Assembly: GCF_012935715.1 (NCBI RefSeq)
Contig: NZ_CP052860.1
Span: 4,402,001 to 4,466,000 of the forward strand
Direction of reading: 5' to 3'
Length of the DNA: 64,000 bases
Origin: Pseudomonas sp. ADAK13
Lineage (GTDB): Bacteria > Pseudomonadota > Gammaproteobacteria > Pseudomonadales > Pseudomonadaceae
Made by a program: the position numbers and the translations under genes. Below are positions 1 to 8,819 of this stretch, in pieces. The notes beneath the pieces were generated by a model, which was not told where the DNA came from, made no database searches, and saw only the letters and a list, made by a program, of their open reading frames with translations. Each line of letters begins with the position of its first letter. The stretch's first letter is position 1.

Positions 1-423
1 CTGCAAACGCGCGTCGGCTACACCGGCGGCGACGTGCCGAATGCCACCTACCGCAACCACGGCAACCACGCCGAAGCCATCGAGATCGTCTTCGACCCGG
101 CGGTGATCACCTATCGGCAGATTCTTGAGTTCTTTTTCCAGATTCACGACCCGAGCACGCCCAACCGCCAGGGCAACGACCTGGGGCCGAGCTACCGGTC
201 GGCGATTTATTACCTGAGCGAACAGCAGCGCGACGTGGCGCAAGACACCGCGGCGGATGTGGATGCTTCAACGCTGTGGCCAGGCCGGGTGGTGACCGAG
301 ATCGAACCGGCGGGGCCGTTCTGGGAGGCGGAGCCGGAGCATCAGGATTACCTGGAGCGGATTCCCAACGGCTACACCTGCCACTTTATTCGACCGAACT
401 GGAAGCTGCCGAAACGCGGTTAA
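1..423 (+). CDS. msrA: Peptide methionine-S-sulfoxide reductase MsrA, C-terminal part
   Basis: Reduces the S-epimer of methionine sulfoxide in proteins, a cytosolic oxidative-damage repair function. The reading frame is open from base 1 and ends at TAA 423, so the 5' end lies outside the window. The visible 140 residues begin with TRVGYTGG, continue with the family signature [19 protein letters not shown], and carry the later [20 protein letters not shown] stretch that forms the substrate pocket. The catalytic GCFWC motif would be upstream and is not seen. A GTG at 34 could be mistaken for a start, but homology clearly extends further 5'. Identity is secure from the motifs. Confidence 0.93.
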   Translation: MQTRVGYTGGDVPNATYRNHGNHAEAIEIVFDPAVITYRQILEFFFQIHDPSTPNRQGNDLGPSYRSAIYYLSEQQRDVAQDTAADVDASTLWPGRVVTEIEPAGPFWEAEPEHQDYLERIPNGYTCHFIRPNWKLPKRG

Positions 424-495
424 AACTGTGGGGGCGGGGGTACCTGATGAACACAGGTATCTACGCAACTCTTGCAAGCTGACACAAAACCCCTT

Positions 496-776
496 TGTGG
501 TGAGCGGACTGTGGTGAGTGGACTGTGGTGAGCTGGACTGTGGTGAGCGGGCTTGCCCCGCGCTGGGCTGCGAAGCGGCCCTAAAACCAACCACCGCATG
601 GTGCCTGACACTCTGTGGTGGCCTTATTGGGGCCGCTTCGCAGCCCAGCGCGGGGCAAGCCCGCTCACCACAGGCCTGCTCACCACAGGCCGCTCACCAC
701 AGGTCCGCTCACCACAGGCCTGCTCACCACAGGTCCGCTCACCACAGGCCTGCTCACCACAGCCCGCTCACCACAG
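496..776. repeat. REP palindrome flanked by inverted arrays of its own tip
   Basis: A long palindrome runs from 538 to 673: CTGTGGTGAGCGGGCTTGCC on the left is mirrored by a right arm ending in GCTCACCACAG, with GGGCTGCGAAGCGGCC-like cores. It is extended on both sides by tandem 14-15 bp units. There are four TGTGGTGAGYGGAC-type units on the left (about 496-550) and eight GCTCACCACAGGYC-type units on the right (about 663-776). The same REP family recurs at 27295-27430 and 32400-32432. It sits between the convergent msrA and cytochrome c genes, where it may also terminate transcription. Confidence 0.85.
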
Positions 777-793
777 GGAGGGCACCATACCCC

Positions 794-2137
794 TCAACGC
801 ATCTGCAGAATGATCGGGCTGCTGCTCGCCGGGCCCGTGTGCTCACGCAACTTGCCCACCGCCTTCGCATCCACCGCTCCGCCCTGATTGCCCCAGGTGC
901 CGCGCACAAACGTCAGCACTTCGGCAATCTCCTGGTCCGACAACTGCTCCCGGAATGCCGGCATGCGATAAGCATCCGCCACATTGGCCGCCACCACGCG
1001 CTGCGAGCCGTTGAGGGTGATGTTGATCGCCGAAGCATTCTCCTTGGCCAGCGCCGAGGTGGCACCCGCCAGCGGCGGCATCCAGTCCGGTTGCCCTTTG
1101 CCTTCCAACCCGTGGCACGAGGCGCAGCGGGTCACGTAGGTATGGGCGCCCGGGACATCCAGACGTGCCGCAGCCGACACAGCCTGATACTGCCAGGCCG
1201 CCCCATCACGCTGCTCGTCCCCCGGCAACGACCTGAGATAGCGCGCAATCGCGGCCAGGTCATCGTCGCTCATGAACTGCGTGGAGTTGTTGAACGCCTC
1301 GGTCATCGAGCCATAAACCACCGCATGTTTATTGCGACCGGTCTTCAGGAACTGCACCACTTCCGGCTCGGTCCAGCGCCCCAGGCCGGTGTTGTGATCG
1401 TCCCGCAGGCTTGGTGCGTACCAACCATCCAGCAAGGCACCGGCCAGGAACGGCTTGCCGCTTTCATCCAGCGCCTTCTCGTTAAAGGCCAGGCCCCGCG
1501 GCGTGTGGCAACTGCCGCAATGCCCCGGGCCCTGCACGATGTAGGCGCCACGGTTCCACAGCTCATCCTTGCCAGCCTTGGCGACGTACGGCTGGCTGTC
1601 GGTAAACACGCCATTCCACAGCGCGATGGGCCAACGCATATTCAGCGGCCACGGGATCGAACTCGGCTCATTGGCCTGCCGCACCGGCGCCACGCCCTTC
1701 ATGAAGAACGCGTACAACGCCTTCACATCATCGTCGCTGAGCTTGGCATAAGACGGATACGGCATCGCCGGGTACAGCCGACGCCCACCCGGCGCGACAC
1801 CGTGGCGCACCGCGCGGTCGAAGTCCGCGAGGCTGTAGCGGCCGATACCGGTTTCCGGGTCTGGCGTCACGTTGGTGGCATGGATCGCCCCCAGCGGCGT
1901 GGCCATCTCCAGGCCTCCGGCAAAGGGCGCGCCGTTGGGCACGCTATGGCAGGCCACACAGTCGCTGACCCGGGCGACGTACTCGCCTCGGGCGACCAGC
2001 GCCGGCTCCGTGGCGACGGGCCCGGCGGACAGCGATGAAGCAGGCTCTCGGGTGACATACCAGGCCAGCAGGCCTGCCGCGACCAGGCACGGCAGCGCCA
2101 GCCAGCCAACGGTTCTTGCGAATCGGCGGTTGTTCAT
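794..2137 (-). CDS. Triheme cytochrome c subunit of a molybdenum aldehyde dehydrogenase
   Basis: 447-residue membrane-anchored or periplasmic cytochrome c with an N-terminal hydrophobic segment (about residues 8-27). It has three heme-binding CxxCH motifs (CVACH, CGSCH, CASCH), each in its own cytochrome c domain, the layout of alcohol/aldehyde dehydrogenase cytochrome subunits. It lies 17 bases downstream of the Moco subunit gene in the same orientation, so it probably carries electrons from that enzyme to the respiratory chain. The substrate of the complex is not readable from sequence. The third domain is followed by a short tail ending near base 794. Confidence 0.9.
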   Translation of the reverse strand: MNNRRFARTVGWLALPCLVAAGLLAWYVTREPASSLSAGPVATEPALVARGEYVARVSDCVACHSVPNGAPFAGGLEMATPLGAIHATNVTPDPETGIGRYSLADFDRAVRHGVAPGGRRLYPAMPYPSYAKLSDDDVKALYAFFMKGVAPVRQANEPSSIPWPLNMRWPIALWNGVFTDSQPYVAKAGKDELWNRGAYIVQGPGHCGSCHTPRGLAFNEKALDESGKPFLAGALLDGWYAPSLRDDHNTGLGRWTEPEVVQFLKTGRNKHAVVYGSMTEAFNNSTQFMSDDDLAAIARYLRSLPGDEQRDGAAWQYQAVSAAARLDVPGAHTYVTRCASCHGLEGKGQPDWMPPLAGATSALAKENASAINITLNGSQRVVAANVADAYRMPAFREQLSDQEIAEVLTFVRGTWGNQGGAVDAKAVGKLREHTGPASSSPIILQMR

Positions 2138-2154
2138 AAGTGCTCAGGCCCCGG

Positions 2155-4407
2155 TCAGGTAAAGGAGTGGCGGCTTAACGGCATGCTGCGCACGCGCTGC
2201 CCCGTCAACGCCGCAACGGCGTTGGCCACGGCGGGTGCCACGGCCGGCAACGGCGGTTCGCCAATGCCGCCCATTTTTTCCCCGCTCTCGATCACGCGCA
2301 CGTGCACCCGCGCCATCCGCGACGGCGGCAGCACCGGGTACAAATCGTAGTTACGCGCCCGAGGCAAGCCGTCCACATACACCGCCTCTTCCAACAGCAC
2401 CTGGGACAAGCCCAGCGACACCGCTCCATTTACCTGCGCCTCGACAATCGCCGGGTTGACGATGCTGCCCGGGTCGATCGCCTGCCAGATGTCATGGACC
2501 TTCACCTGCCCGTTCTCGATCGACACCTCGGCAATCACCGCCGTCTGCGTGCCGAACGGCGACGCCATCGCCACCCCACGCGCACGCTTGCTGCCGTCTT
2601 CGGCGACAAACGGGCCGCGTTTCCAGCCACCCGACAACTCGCCCACCGCCTTCAGCAGCGTGGTCAGCCGCTGGTTATCCCGCAGCAGATGCAGGCGCAA
2701 CTCGAACGGGTCTTTGCCGCCCTTGTCGGCCAGCTCATCCAAAAACGACTCGTAGAAAAAGTCGTTCAGCGAGTTACCCACCGACCGCCAGTAGCCCAGC
2801 ATCACCGGGCCCTTCACATAAATCTGCGCGATGCGCTTGTTGGGAATCGCATACGACTTCCCGGACAAGCCCTCCAGCGCCGTCGGGTCGAGCTTCTCGC
2901 CCTGTTTACCGGCCAGGGCCTCGGTCGGACCCTCGGTGGCACTCACCGCCTCAATCGCCACTGGCCAGCCGTCACCGTCCAGCGCTCCACGGAAATTCAC
3001 CGCCGCCACCGGGCGCAGCACATCCCGCAGGAATTCTTCTTCACGGCTCCAGATCATCTTCACCGGACGCCCGACCGCCTTGGCCAACTCAATGGCCTGC
3101 GGGTAAGGGCTGGCCGAGTCATACAGGAAATGCCGCCCGAAAAACCCGCCCAACAACGGCGAATGCAGGGTAATCCGCTCCGGCGCCAGGCCAGTGCGCT
3201 TGGCGATATCGGCCCGGAACATATCCTGCGCCTGATTCGGCAACCAGATCTCCAGCGAACCGTCAGCATTGAAACTCGCCAGTGCCGAAGGCGGCTCCAG
3301 CTGGGCATGGTGCAGATACTGGTTGTGGTACGTGGCCTCGACCTTGGTCTTGGCATTGGCCAGCGTGCCGGCCACATCACCCTCGTTTTCATCATCCCGG
3401 GCCGGGCCGGTTTCTGCAGCGAGGCGCTTGAAATGCTCGTCGCTGGAAAAGTCCTTCGGCATCCCGCGCACTTTCGAGTCGGCCGCAGGCTCCAGCCAGT
3501 CGACCTGAATCGACTCCACCGCACGCTTGGCATGCCACCAACGCTCAGCCACCACCGCCACCGCGCCCGGCAGGCGATGCACCGAATGCACCCCCGGCAT
3601 GGCCTTGACCTGGTCCTCATTGCGCAGGCTGCCCACCGTCATGCCCAGGCGGGGCGCATGCTGCACCGCCGCGTGGAGCATGCCGTCCACCTTCATATCA
3701 ATGCTGTACAGCGCCTTGCCGGTGGACTTGTCATACGCATCCAGACGCTTCACCGGCTTGCCGATCCAGCGGAACTGGCTCGGGTCGCGCAGCTTCACAC
3801 TGGCCACGTCCGGCACCGGCAGGTCCATCGCCCGCCCGGCCAACTCGCCATACGTGAGGGAACGCCCGGAGGCCGCGTGCACCACCTTGCCCGGCTCGGT
3901 CGACAACTCGCCCACCGGCACCTTCAACGCCTGCGCCCCGGCCTCCAGCAACATCGCCCGGGCCAACGCACCCAGCCGGCGCATCGTCGGGTAACTCATG
4001 CGCACCGACATACTGCCGCCGGTGATACGCATGCCATTCTCCATCACCACAAAGGCTTCACCGGGCGGGGCACACTCCACCAGGAACGTGGCCGGGTCGG
4101 CGTCCAACTCCTCGCCGACAATCTGCGCCATCGCCGTGAACGTGCCCTGGCCGCCTTCGATGAAGGGGCTGAGCAAACGAATCGTGTTGTCTGGCCGAAT
4201 CTCCAGGAACGCCGGCACCTGCGTACCGCGCTCACCGGTGGCGGCCGCAGTGGCCGCCTGCACCCGGCCAGAACCCAGCGGCAGACCAAAACCAATCACC
4301 AACGCACCCACGGCCGTACTGGCCAGGAAACGCCGGCGCGACAGGTTCACCGGATCAGTCAACGCCGCGACCAAGGGCAGGGCAGCGGGATCAATGCGAA
4401 TGTTCAT
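2155..4407 (-). CDS. Xanthine-dehydrogenase-family molybdopterin-binding subunit, Tat-exported (IorB-like)
   Basis: 750 residues, the usual size of the isoquinoline 1-oxidoreductase beta/aldehyde dehydrogenase large subunit. A twin-arginine signal (SRRRFL, residues 23-28, followed by a hydrophobic stretch) indicates folded export to the periplasm. The C-terminal GIGEPPLPAVAP motif holds the glutamate expected near the molybdenum. The start ATG overlaps the stop of the 2Fe-2S gene by one base (TGATG type), showing translational coupling. The partner set (2Fe-2S subunit upstream, cytochrome c downstream) supports an aldehyde or N-heterocycle oxidising complex. The exact substrate is unknown, and a nicotinate-like substrate is possible. 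Confidence 0.9.
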   Translation of the reverse strand: MNIRIDPAALPLVAALTDPVNLSRRRFLASTAVGALVIGFGLPLGSGRVQAATAAATGERGTQVPAFLEIRPDNTIRLLSPFIEGGQGTFTAMAQIVGEELDADPATFLVECAPPGEAFVVMENGMRITGGSMSVRMSYPTMRRLGALARAMLLEAGAQALKVPVGELSTEPGKVVHAASGRSLTYGELAGRAMDLPVPDVASVKLRDPSQFRWIGKPVKRLDAYDKSTGKALYSIDMKVDGMLHAAVQHAPRLGMTVGSLRNEDQVKAMPGVHSVHRLPGAVAVVAERWWHAKRAVESIQVDWLEPAADSKVRGMPKDFSSDEHFKRLAAETGPARDDENEGDVAGTLANAKTKVEATYHNQYLHHAQLEPPSALASFNADGSLEIWLPNQAQDMFRADIAKRTGLAPERITLHSPLLGGFFGRHFLYDSASPYPQAIELAKAVGRPVKMIWSREEEFLRDVLRPVAAVNFRGALDGDGWPVAIEAVSATEGPTEALAGKQGEKLDPTALEGLSGKSYAIPNKRIAQIYVKGPVMLGYWRSVGNSLNDFFYESFLDELADKGGKDPFELRLHLLRDNQRLTTLLKAVGELSGGWKRGPFVAEDGSKRARGVAMASPFGTQTAVIAEVSIENGQVKVHDIWQAIDPGSIVNPAIVEAQVNGAVSLGLSQVLLEEAVYVDGLPRARNYDLYPVLPPSRMARVHVRVIESGEKMGGIGEPPLPAVAPAVANAVAALTGQRVRSMPLSRHSFT

Positions 4408-4859
4408 CAGGCCTCTCCCTTCGCAAGGTCATGCACCGCCGCATGAATGGCGTTATAGGTGCCACAGCGGCAGAGATTGACCATCGCCGCCTCAATCTGC
4501 GCGTCGCTCGGCTTGGGCGTGTGCTTGAGCAGCGCCGTGGCCGCCATCACCTGGCCGGACTGGCAGTAACCGCACTGAGCGACTTGATACTCGACCCACG
4601 TGGCAACGACCCGCTTGCCCACATCATCCGACTCGATGGCTTCGATGGTCGTGATCTCCCGGCCAACCACACCGGAGACCGGCGTGACGCAAGAGCGCAC
4701 CACGTTGCCGTCCACCAGCACGGAGCACGCACCGCACTGCGCCAGGCCGCAGCCGTATTTGGTGCCGGTCATGCCCAGGTTGTCGCGGATGACCCAGAGC
4801 AGAGGCGTGTCGGGTTCTGCGTCGACTTGGTGGGTCTGCTGGTTAATTCGTAATTCCAT
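4407..4859 (-). CDS. 2Fe-2S subunit of molybdenum hydroxylase (IorA-like)
   Basis: 150-residue electron-transfer subunit with two iron-sulfur clusters. The N-terminal plant-ferredoxin-type cluster is marked by CGLAQCGACSVLVDG (about residues 38-52). The C-terminal helical cluster domain has CGYCQSGQ (about residue 97) and CRCGTY (about residue 131). It is the first gene of the three-gene operon on the minus strand. No signal peptide is present, consistent with piggy-back export on the Tat signal of the large subunit. Family assignment is strong; pathway is unknown. Confidence 0.92.
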   Translation of the reverse strand: MELRINQQTHQVDAEPDTPLLWVIRDNLGMTGTKYGCGLAQCGACSVLVDGNVVRSCVTPVSGVVGREITTIEAIESDDVGKRVVATWVEYQVAQCGYCQSGQVMAATALLKHTPKPSDAQIEAAMVNLCRCGTYNAIHAAVHDLAKGEA

Positions 4860-5330
4860 GGCTCACCCGCTGATCATCGGTTGGTGTTGCATTTTTTTAG
4901 TATTTTTCAGGCGGCGAGGCTGGGCTCCGCCGCTGGGCATCGATGGCCCGTTTGGTTCGAACGCACGTAGCTTGAGTAGTGTAGAGGGATACTGGATTGA
5001 CTCTAGACCGTAGGTCCGGGGGGCGCTATGCGAGGGGGTGAAAGGTCGGAGGATTAGGCAAGTATTCGACAGGAATGCGATAGGGGAGGGGGAGCGGTCG
5101 GTGGTTTTCGTTGGTGACCTTGCAGAAGCAGGATTTTTTACGAGACGAATGGGGTAGTGGATTTTGGACGACCGCTATGGTTGATCGGTTGGCCAGCTAG
5201 ACAGAATGCTGACGCTTGGCTAGCGTTTTGATGGCACATCCGTGCAAAACACGCCTTGCCCCAGTTGTCGCGGGCTGCGCAGTACGCGGTCGTAGGAGGG
5301 AAGCCCAAACCAAGTCAAGGAGATTCACCG
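4860..5330. other. Intergenic region without a recognisable gene
   Basis: About 470 bases between the divergent dehydrogenase operon and a lipoprotein gene. Short open frames here lack ribosome sites and family features. The promoters for both flanking genes should lie here, but no confident -35/-10 pair was picked out. This is where the accessory region begins. Confidence 0.5.
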
Positions 5331-6215
5331 ATGCAATTCATCAAAATAGCGGTGTTTATAGCGCTCCTAGGGGCGCTCGCTGGCTGCGGCGCTGTTTCCT
5401 ATCACACAATTGACAGGCCAGACCTGGACGGTCTGACCAAATTCGAGCTTCAGTCATCGGCCTTACGACTGGATATTGCCAAGGCTGATCCGGCTGCGCC
5501 AGGTGGTGGTAAGCAAAAGGCACTAACTGCTATAGCAAGTGGAGACCTCGTGCTGACGTCCGTCCCCACAGCATCATCGAGTCACCGTTACGCAATCGAG
5601 GCAACAGACCATTGGTGGTGGAAGACCACCCACCTAGGAGTTACGAAGAGGCCTGATACCGATTTAATACAGCAATTGACGGTTGATACTGAAGACAATC
5701 GCGTGAAGCTCATAGAGAGCGCCGGGGCGATAGGGGTTGCTGCAGTAGGCATACTCTTTACTGATGGCAGCATCAAAGGCTCCATTCCTGACGCACAAGC
5801 TCTTGAATCCGAGCTTGCAGCGACAGACGGGCACGCAAGCGATGCCATCTCACTGAGTTTCGCGGGGGGCGATATCAAGGGGGATCTTGCTGTAGAAGCA
5901 GTGCCAAAAGACGCGGTAAAAACGAAGACATTTGTCGACAACTACTTCAGCAAGAGAAGTGACGTTCTAATCTACTCGGCATGCCGGAAAGGGACGGTAA
6001 CACTCACGGTCGCTGGCGAACGAAAAACATGGTCTGTGGTTGTCGCCGACCCAAGCTATGTGCAGACGATCAAAATCCCGGAGAAAGGAAAGCTAAGCAG
6101 TCACGCTGGTTGCGGCATGGATTCATCCAGCGATCCATCCTCCGTTGCCTCGGGTGCAGAAGTGGTCAATAAGCTTGTGGCGCAAACGAAGGCGATTATC
6201 GACGCGAGGAAGTAA
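5331..6215 (+). CDS. Hypothetical exported lipoprotein
   Basis: 294 residues. I chose ATG 5331 because AAGGAG lies just upstream and the translation opens with a lipoprotein signal peptide (MQFIKIAVFIALLGALAGCG, lipobox LAGC with Cys19). The frame is open further upstream, but that extension would hide the signal. The body is soluble, with one short Gly/Ala-rich hydrophobic stretch (SAGAIGVAAVGILF, about residues 130-143) and two late cysteines. I do not recognise the family. It stands alone at the edge of the accessory region, so no function is proposed. Confidence 0.75.
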   Translation: MQFIKIAVFIALLGALAGCGAVSYHTIDRPDLDGLTKFELQSSALRLDIAKADPAAPGGGKQKALTAIASGDLVLTSVPTASSSHRYAIEATDHWWWKTTHLGVTKRPDTDLIQQLTVDTEDNRVKLIESAGAIGVAAVGILFTDGSIKGSIPDAQALESELAATDGHASDAISLSFAGGDIKGDLAVEAVPKDAVKTKTFVDNYFSKRSDVLIYSACRKGTVTLTVAGERKTWSVVVADPSYVQTIKIPEKGKLSSHAGCGMDSSSDPSSVASGAEVVNKLVAQTKAIIDARK

Positions 6216-6520
6216 AAAGGCACAGAGTAGGCAGGGTAAGTTTGCCTGGTTATGGAGCGACTTAACGATGCTCTGTGGCTTTCAGTGTCAGGTTAGGTCA
6301 GTCGTAGGGCAGCTAACCCCGCCCTACGAGCTGGCTCTGGCGATGGTTCGCGCCGTGATGATATACGTGTCAGTCAGTGCCGATATCGCTGGTCCGGCCA
6401 GCCGCGTAGCGATTAAAGGAGCAAAAAAATAGTGTCCGGCTACGATAGGAAATAGTGGAGCGTGACCTGATCCGGTCTTTCTATACTGGCCATCCCAGGA
6501 CGGTACGCAGAGCGCAACCT
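6216..6520. other. Intergenic region without a recognisable gene
   Basis: About 305 bases between the lipoprotein and the acetyltransferase. A weak open frame here (6145-6432) overlaps the lipoprotein 3' end and shows no family signal. A short purine-rich AAAGGAGCAAAAAAATAG stretch at about 6415 resembles an orphan ribosome site followed at once by a stop, perhaps debris from rearrangement. Confidence 0.4.
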
Positions 6521-7021
6521 ATGCCGATCAAACCCAATCAACACTCCCTCGTGACGTTAGTCCGCGCTCAACAAAGCGACCTGGACGATCTTGTCGCCAT
6601 CCGAATCGACGCCATGCGCGAAAGTCTCGAGCGCGTCGGGCGATTTGATCCAGTACGGGCGCGCGAGCGGTTTGTTAGCGGTTTTGAGGCCCACAACACC
6701 CATTACATCGAGGTATCTGGAGAGAGGGTTGGCTTTGTAGTGGTCAAGCACCACCCCACTGAACTCGTGCTCGACCACTTCTACGTGAGGCCGAGCGCGC
6801 AAGGTTCGGGGATCGGCTCTGCTGTGCTCACTCAGATTTTCAAAGCCGCAGACGCAGCCGCACTCCCTATTAAAGTGGGAGCCCTCAAAGAAAGCGCCTC
6901 GAATCGGTTTTACATTCGCCACGGCTTCCAGTTCGTCGAAAGCAGTGAGTTCGACAATTATTATGTCCGTCAGCACCTTACAGCGAGCAACACACCTTGC
7001 CCGGCAGGTGAAATAATTTGA
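6521..7021 (+). CDS. GNAT family N-acetyltransferase
   Basis: 166 residues from ATG 6521; a longer frame starts at 6455 but adds a non-family N-terminus. The acetyl-CoA-binding core is visible: LDHFYVRPSAQGSGIGSAVL (motif A, Q/RxxGxG/A form, about residues 82-101), then ALKESASNRFYIRHGFQFVE (motif B, about 123-142). These cytosolic enzymes transfer an acetyl group to an amine, and the substrate cannot be inferred. No antitoxin-like partner (RHH or Xre) is adjacent, so a toxin role is not supported. An internal segment of this gene is repeated at 7051-7128. Confidence 0.85.
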   Translation: MPIKPNQHSLVTLVRAQQSDLDDLVAIRIDAMRESLERVGRFDPVRARERFVSGFEAHNTHYIEVSGERVGFVVVKHHPTELVLDHFYVRPSAQGSGIGSAVLTQIFKAADAAALPIKVGALKESASNRFYIRHGFQFVESSEFDNYYVRQHLTASNTPCPAGEII

Positions 7022-7030
7022 GGAAAAACA

Positions 7031-7170
7031 GGGTCAGACCCTGAGGGATCCGTCGGGCGATTTGATCCAGTACGGGGGCGCGAGCGGTTTGTTCGTGGTT
7101 TTGAAGCCCACAACACACATTACATTGCAGTCAAAAGGGGACGAACCTCTTTGAAAATAGATCCGTCCCC
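7031..7170. repeat. Hairpin-bordered fragment (GGGTCAGACC ... ATCCGTCCCC)
   Basis: Immediately after the acetyltransferase stop, AAAAACAGGGTCAGACC (7024-7040) is followed by the acetyltransferase fragment. A second hairpin follows, with arms GGGGACG (7137-7143) and CGTCCCC (7164-7170). Both end motifs recur elsewhere in the accessory region: AAAACAGGGTCAGACC at 11217-11232 and TTGAAAATAGATCC-nn-CCCC at 14748-14767. Confidence 0.7.
7051..7128 (+). pseudogene. Fragment of a second GNAT acetyltransferase gene
   Basis: These 78 bases repeat 6634-6710 of the intact acetyltransferase with about 90 percent identity and no indels. They still encode GRFDPVRGRERFVRGFEAHN in frame, but there is no start, no acetyl-CoA motif and no end. 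The changes preserve the protein sequence well. This suggests the remnant of a paralogous gene, lost by deletion between hairpin-type repeats, rather than a very recent duplication. Confidence 0.7.
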
Positions 7171-7191
7171 CTATCCGTTACGCCTGCGGGC

Positions 7192-8163
7192 CTACGCCAC
7201 CTGAGCCTTGACTTCCGGCCGGGGCGACTTGCGATACGTCAGCAACACAATCCCCGTCACCACAATCACCCCGCCCACCACCTGCCCGGCGCTGAGCATT
7301 TGATCGAGCACGATCCAGCCCATCAACAACGTCGCCAGCGGCTCAATATTCATCACCGGCGCATTACGCGGCATATCCAGGCGCGGCACCGAAATGAACA
7401 GCACGATAAACCCCGTGCCATACAGCACCACCAACGTCGCCAGTGCCAGCCAACCGGTACCGGTGGCCGGCAGGTTCAGGCCATCTACAAGCGCACCGCT
7501 CAAGCCCGCAAGGTTCACGCTGCTGAACACAATGAAAATCGTCAGCAGGCTGCGCACCGAACCGCGTACCTGAGACAACTTGTGGTCGGTGATCCACAGC
7601 GCACAGGCGAACACGAACGCCGCGCAAAAGGCCAGAGAGACGCCGAGCAGCCATTCCGGGCCGAGGGTGGTGTTGGCGGAGAGGCGGCCGGGTACGTCCA
7701 GCACGAACACCAGGCCCACCAGAATCAGGCCCATCAGCAAGGCAGTACGCGCGGTGGGGCGTGGGCCGCCGAGTGTCCAGGTGAGCAGGGCCAGCAAGAT
7801 GGGGAACACGTTGGCGACCAGCAAGGCCAGCGCTACCGGCACACGGGCGACGGCAGAGTAGAGGCAGAGGCTTTGGGTGGCGATGAGCAGGCCCAGGAGC
7901 ACTTGCCAGCGCCAGGCGCCTGGGGGGAGGCGCAGGCTTTGGCGTTGGTATAGGACCAGTATCGCCAGCACTAAGAGGGTGCCGCCGGAGCGCATCAGGA
8001 TGGCCAGCAGGACGCCGGCGCCGTCGTCGAAGGCTACGCGGGCGGCGATGTGGTTGCCGGCGAAGGCGCAGCCCATGCAGAGAAGGATCAGCACGGCGAT
8101 GTGGCGGGGGAATTGGGTGGGGGCAGGGGGAGTCATGGTGGGGGCTCGGGGAGTTGGCGCCAT
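7192..8163 (-). CDS. DMT-superfamily (EamA) transporter
   Basis: 323 residues with about ten hydrophobic segments arranged as two EamA repeats, the usual plan of 10-TMS drug/metabolite exporters of the inner membrane. The start is uncertain: ATG 8163 gives a short Pro-rich leader, while ATG 8136 begins MTPPAPTQF; neither has a good ribosome site. The tail KSPRPEVKAQVA is cytoplasmic. The substrate is unknown. It is GC-rich like the core genome and separates the acetyltransferase from the lipoyl-TIR gene. Confidence 0.88.
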   Translation of the reverse strand: MAPTPRAPTMTPPAPTQFPRHIAVLILLCMGCAFAGNHIAARVAFDDGAGVLLAILMRSGGTLLVLAILVLYQRQSLRLPPGAWRWQVLLGLLIATQSLCLYSAVARVPVALALLVANVFPILLALLTWTLGGPRPTARTALLMGLILVGLVFVLDVPGRLSANTTLGPEWLLGVSLAFCAAFVFACALWITDHKLSQVRGSVRSLLTIFIVFSSVNLAGLSGALVDGLNLPATGTGWLALATLVVLYGTGFIVLFISVPRLDMPRNAPVMNIEPLATLLMGWIVLDQMLSAGQVVGGVIVVTGIVLLTYRKSPRPEVKAQVA

Positions 8164-8474
8164 CGTCGGGGATGGGGGATTATTATTGGGTTGTCGTACA
8201 ACTTGGTAGTGGGATTTGTAGCGGGTTTGGTGGGAGGGGGCAAGGGGTTGTTTTAGAGTGGTGGTCGAAGAGTGCCTTTCTAAAGCAGATCTTGCCGAAA
8301 TTCATAGGGGGGCTGTGCCGGGACGGATAGCTATGATTCAGCTGGTCATTAGGGGGAGGTCGTATGAGTTGCTTGGCGGAGGCTTTCCAGCGCGCTTTTG
8401 GCTGGGAGGGATTTATTGATTTGGAATAGGCCCCTTTTGTCAATGCAATATGGAGATAAGCGCAGTTACTTTTG

Positions 8475-8700
8475 ATGGTCGATAGTTGCCCTTCGTAACA
8501 GGCAGCTATCGGCCGATTCTGTTGAAAAGTCGACCATGGTTTCCGCAGCAGAAAAGTATGTGTCCGAGATTGAAATCTTTATTTTCGGCAGAGGCTTCCG
8601 GACTCAGACTTCAAGTAGCAGTGTGCAAAAAAGGCGTTTTAACCAGTCAATGACTAGGCCGTTTGGGCGAACCGACTTTTTCAACAGAATCGGCCAAGAG
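8475..8700. mobile_element. Candidate MITE-like element with terminal inverted repeats
   Basis: GGCCGATTCTGTTGAAAA-GTCG at 8511-8532 is the inverse of CGACTTTTTCAACAGAATCGGCC at 8672-8694. Just outside the left copy is a hairpin (CGATAGTTGCCC ... GGCAGCTATCGG, about 8479-8511). The roughly 160 bases between hold no convincing gene; a 68-codon frame at 8536 looks random. Such short AT-rich elements with ends of this type are common in Pseudomonas and probably move in trans. No clear target duplication was found. Confidence 0.5.
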
Positions 8701-8819
8701 CGGTCGTCGGAGGTGCCTACAAAACCAGGAGCAATTCAGTAGGGCGCGCGACGTTTGCTTTCGTGACACTACTTCTTTGATCTAGAGCTAAGCAGCCTCA
8801 AACGGTGTGGGCGGTTGGC

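Noticed and set aside
663-776. Possible CRISPR array
   Set aside because: Units of 14-15 bases are contiguous without unique spacers and derive from a REP tip.
518-2038. 506-codon frame on the plus strand opposite the cytochrome c gene
   Set aside because: It runs through the REP array and mirrors a gene with three heme motifs; Arg/His-rich translation typical of an antisense frame in GC-rich DNA.
2302-4446. 714-codon frame opposite the Moco subunit
   Set aside because: Antisense shadow; the minus strand carries a full family protein with Tat signal and active-site motif.
6521-7021. GNAT protein as a toxin of a toxin-antitoxin pair
   Set aside because: No RHH or Xre gene precedes it, and sequence resembles ordinary acetyltransferases.
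8536-8742. 68-codon frame inside the MITE-like element
   Set aside because: No ribosome site, no recognisable sequence; lies within the inverted repeats.
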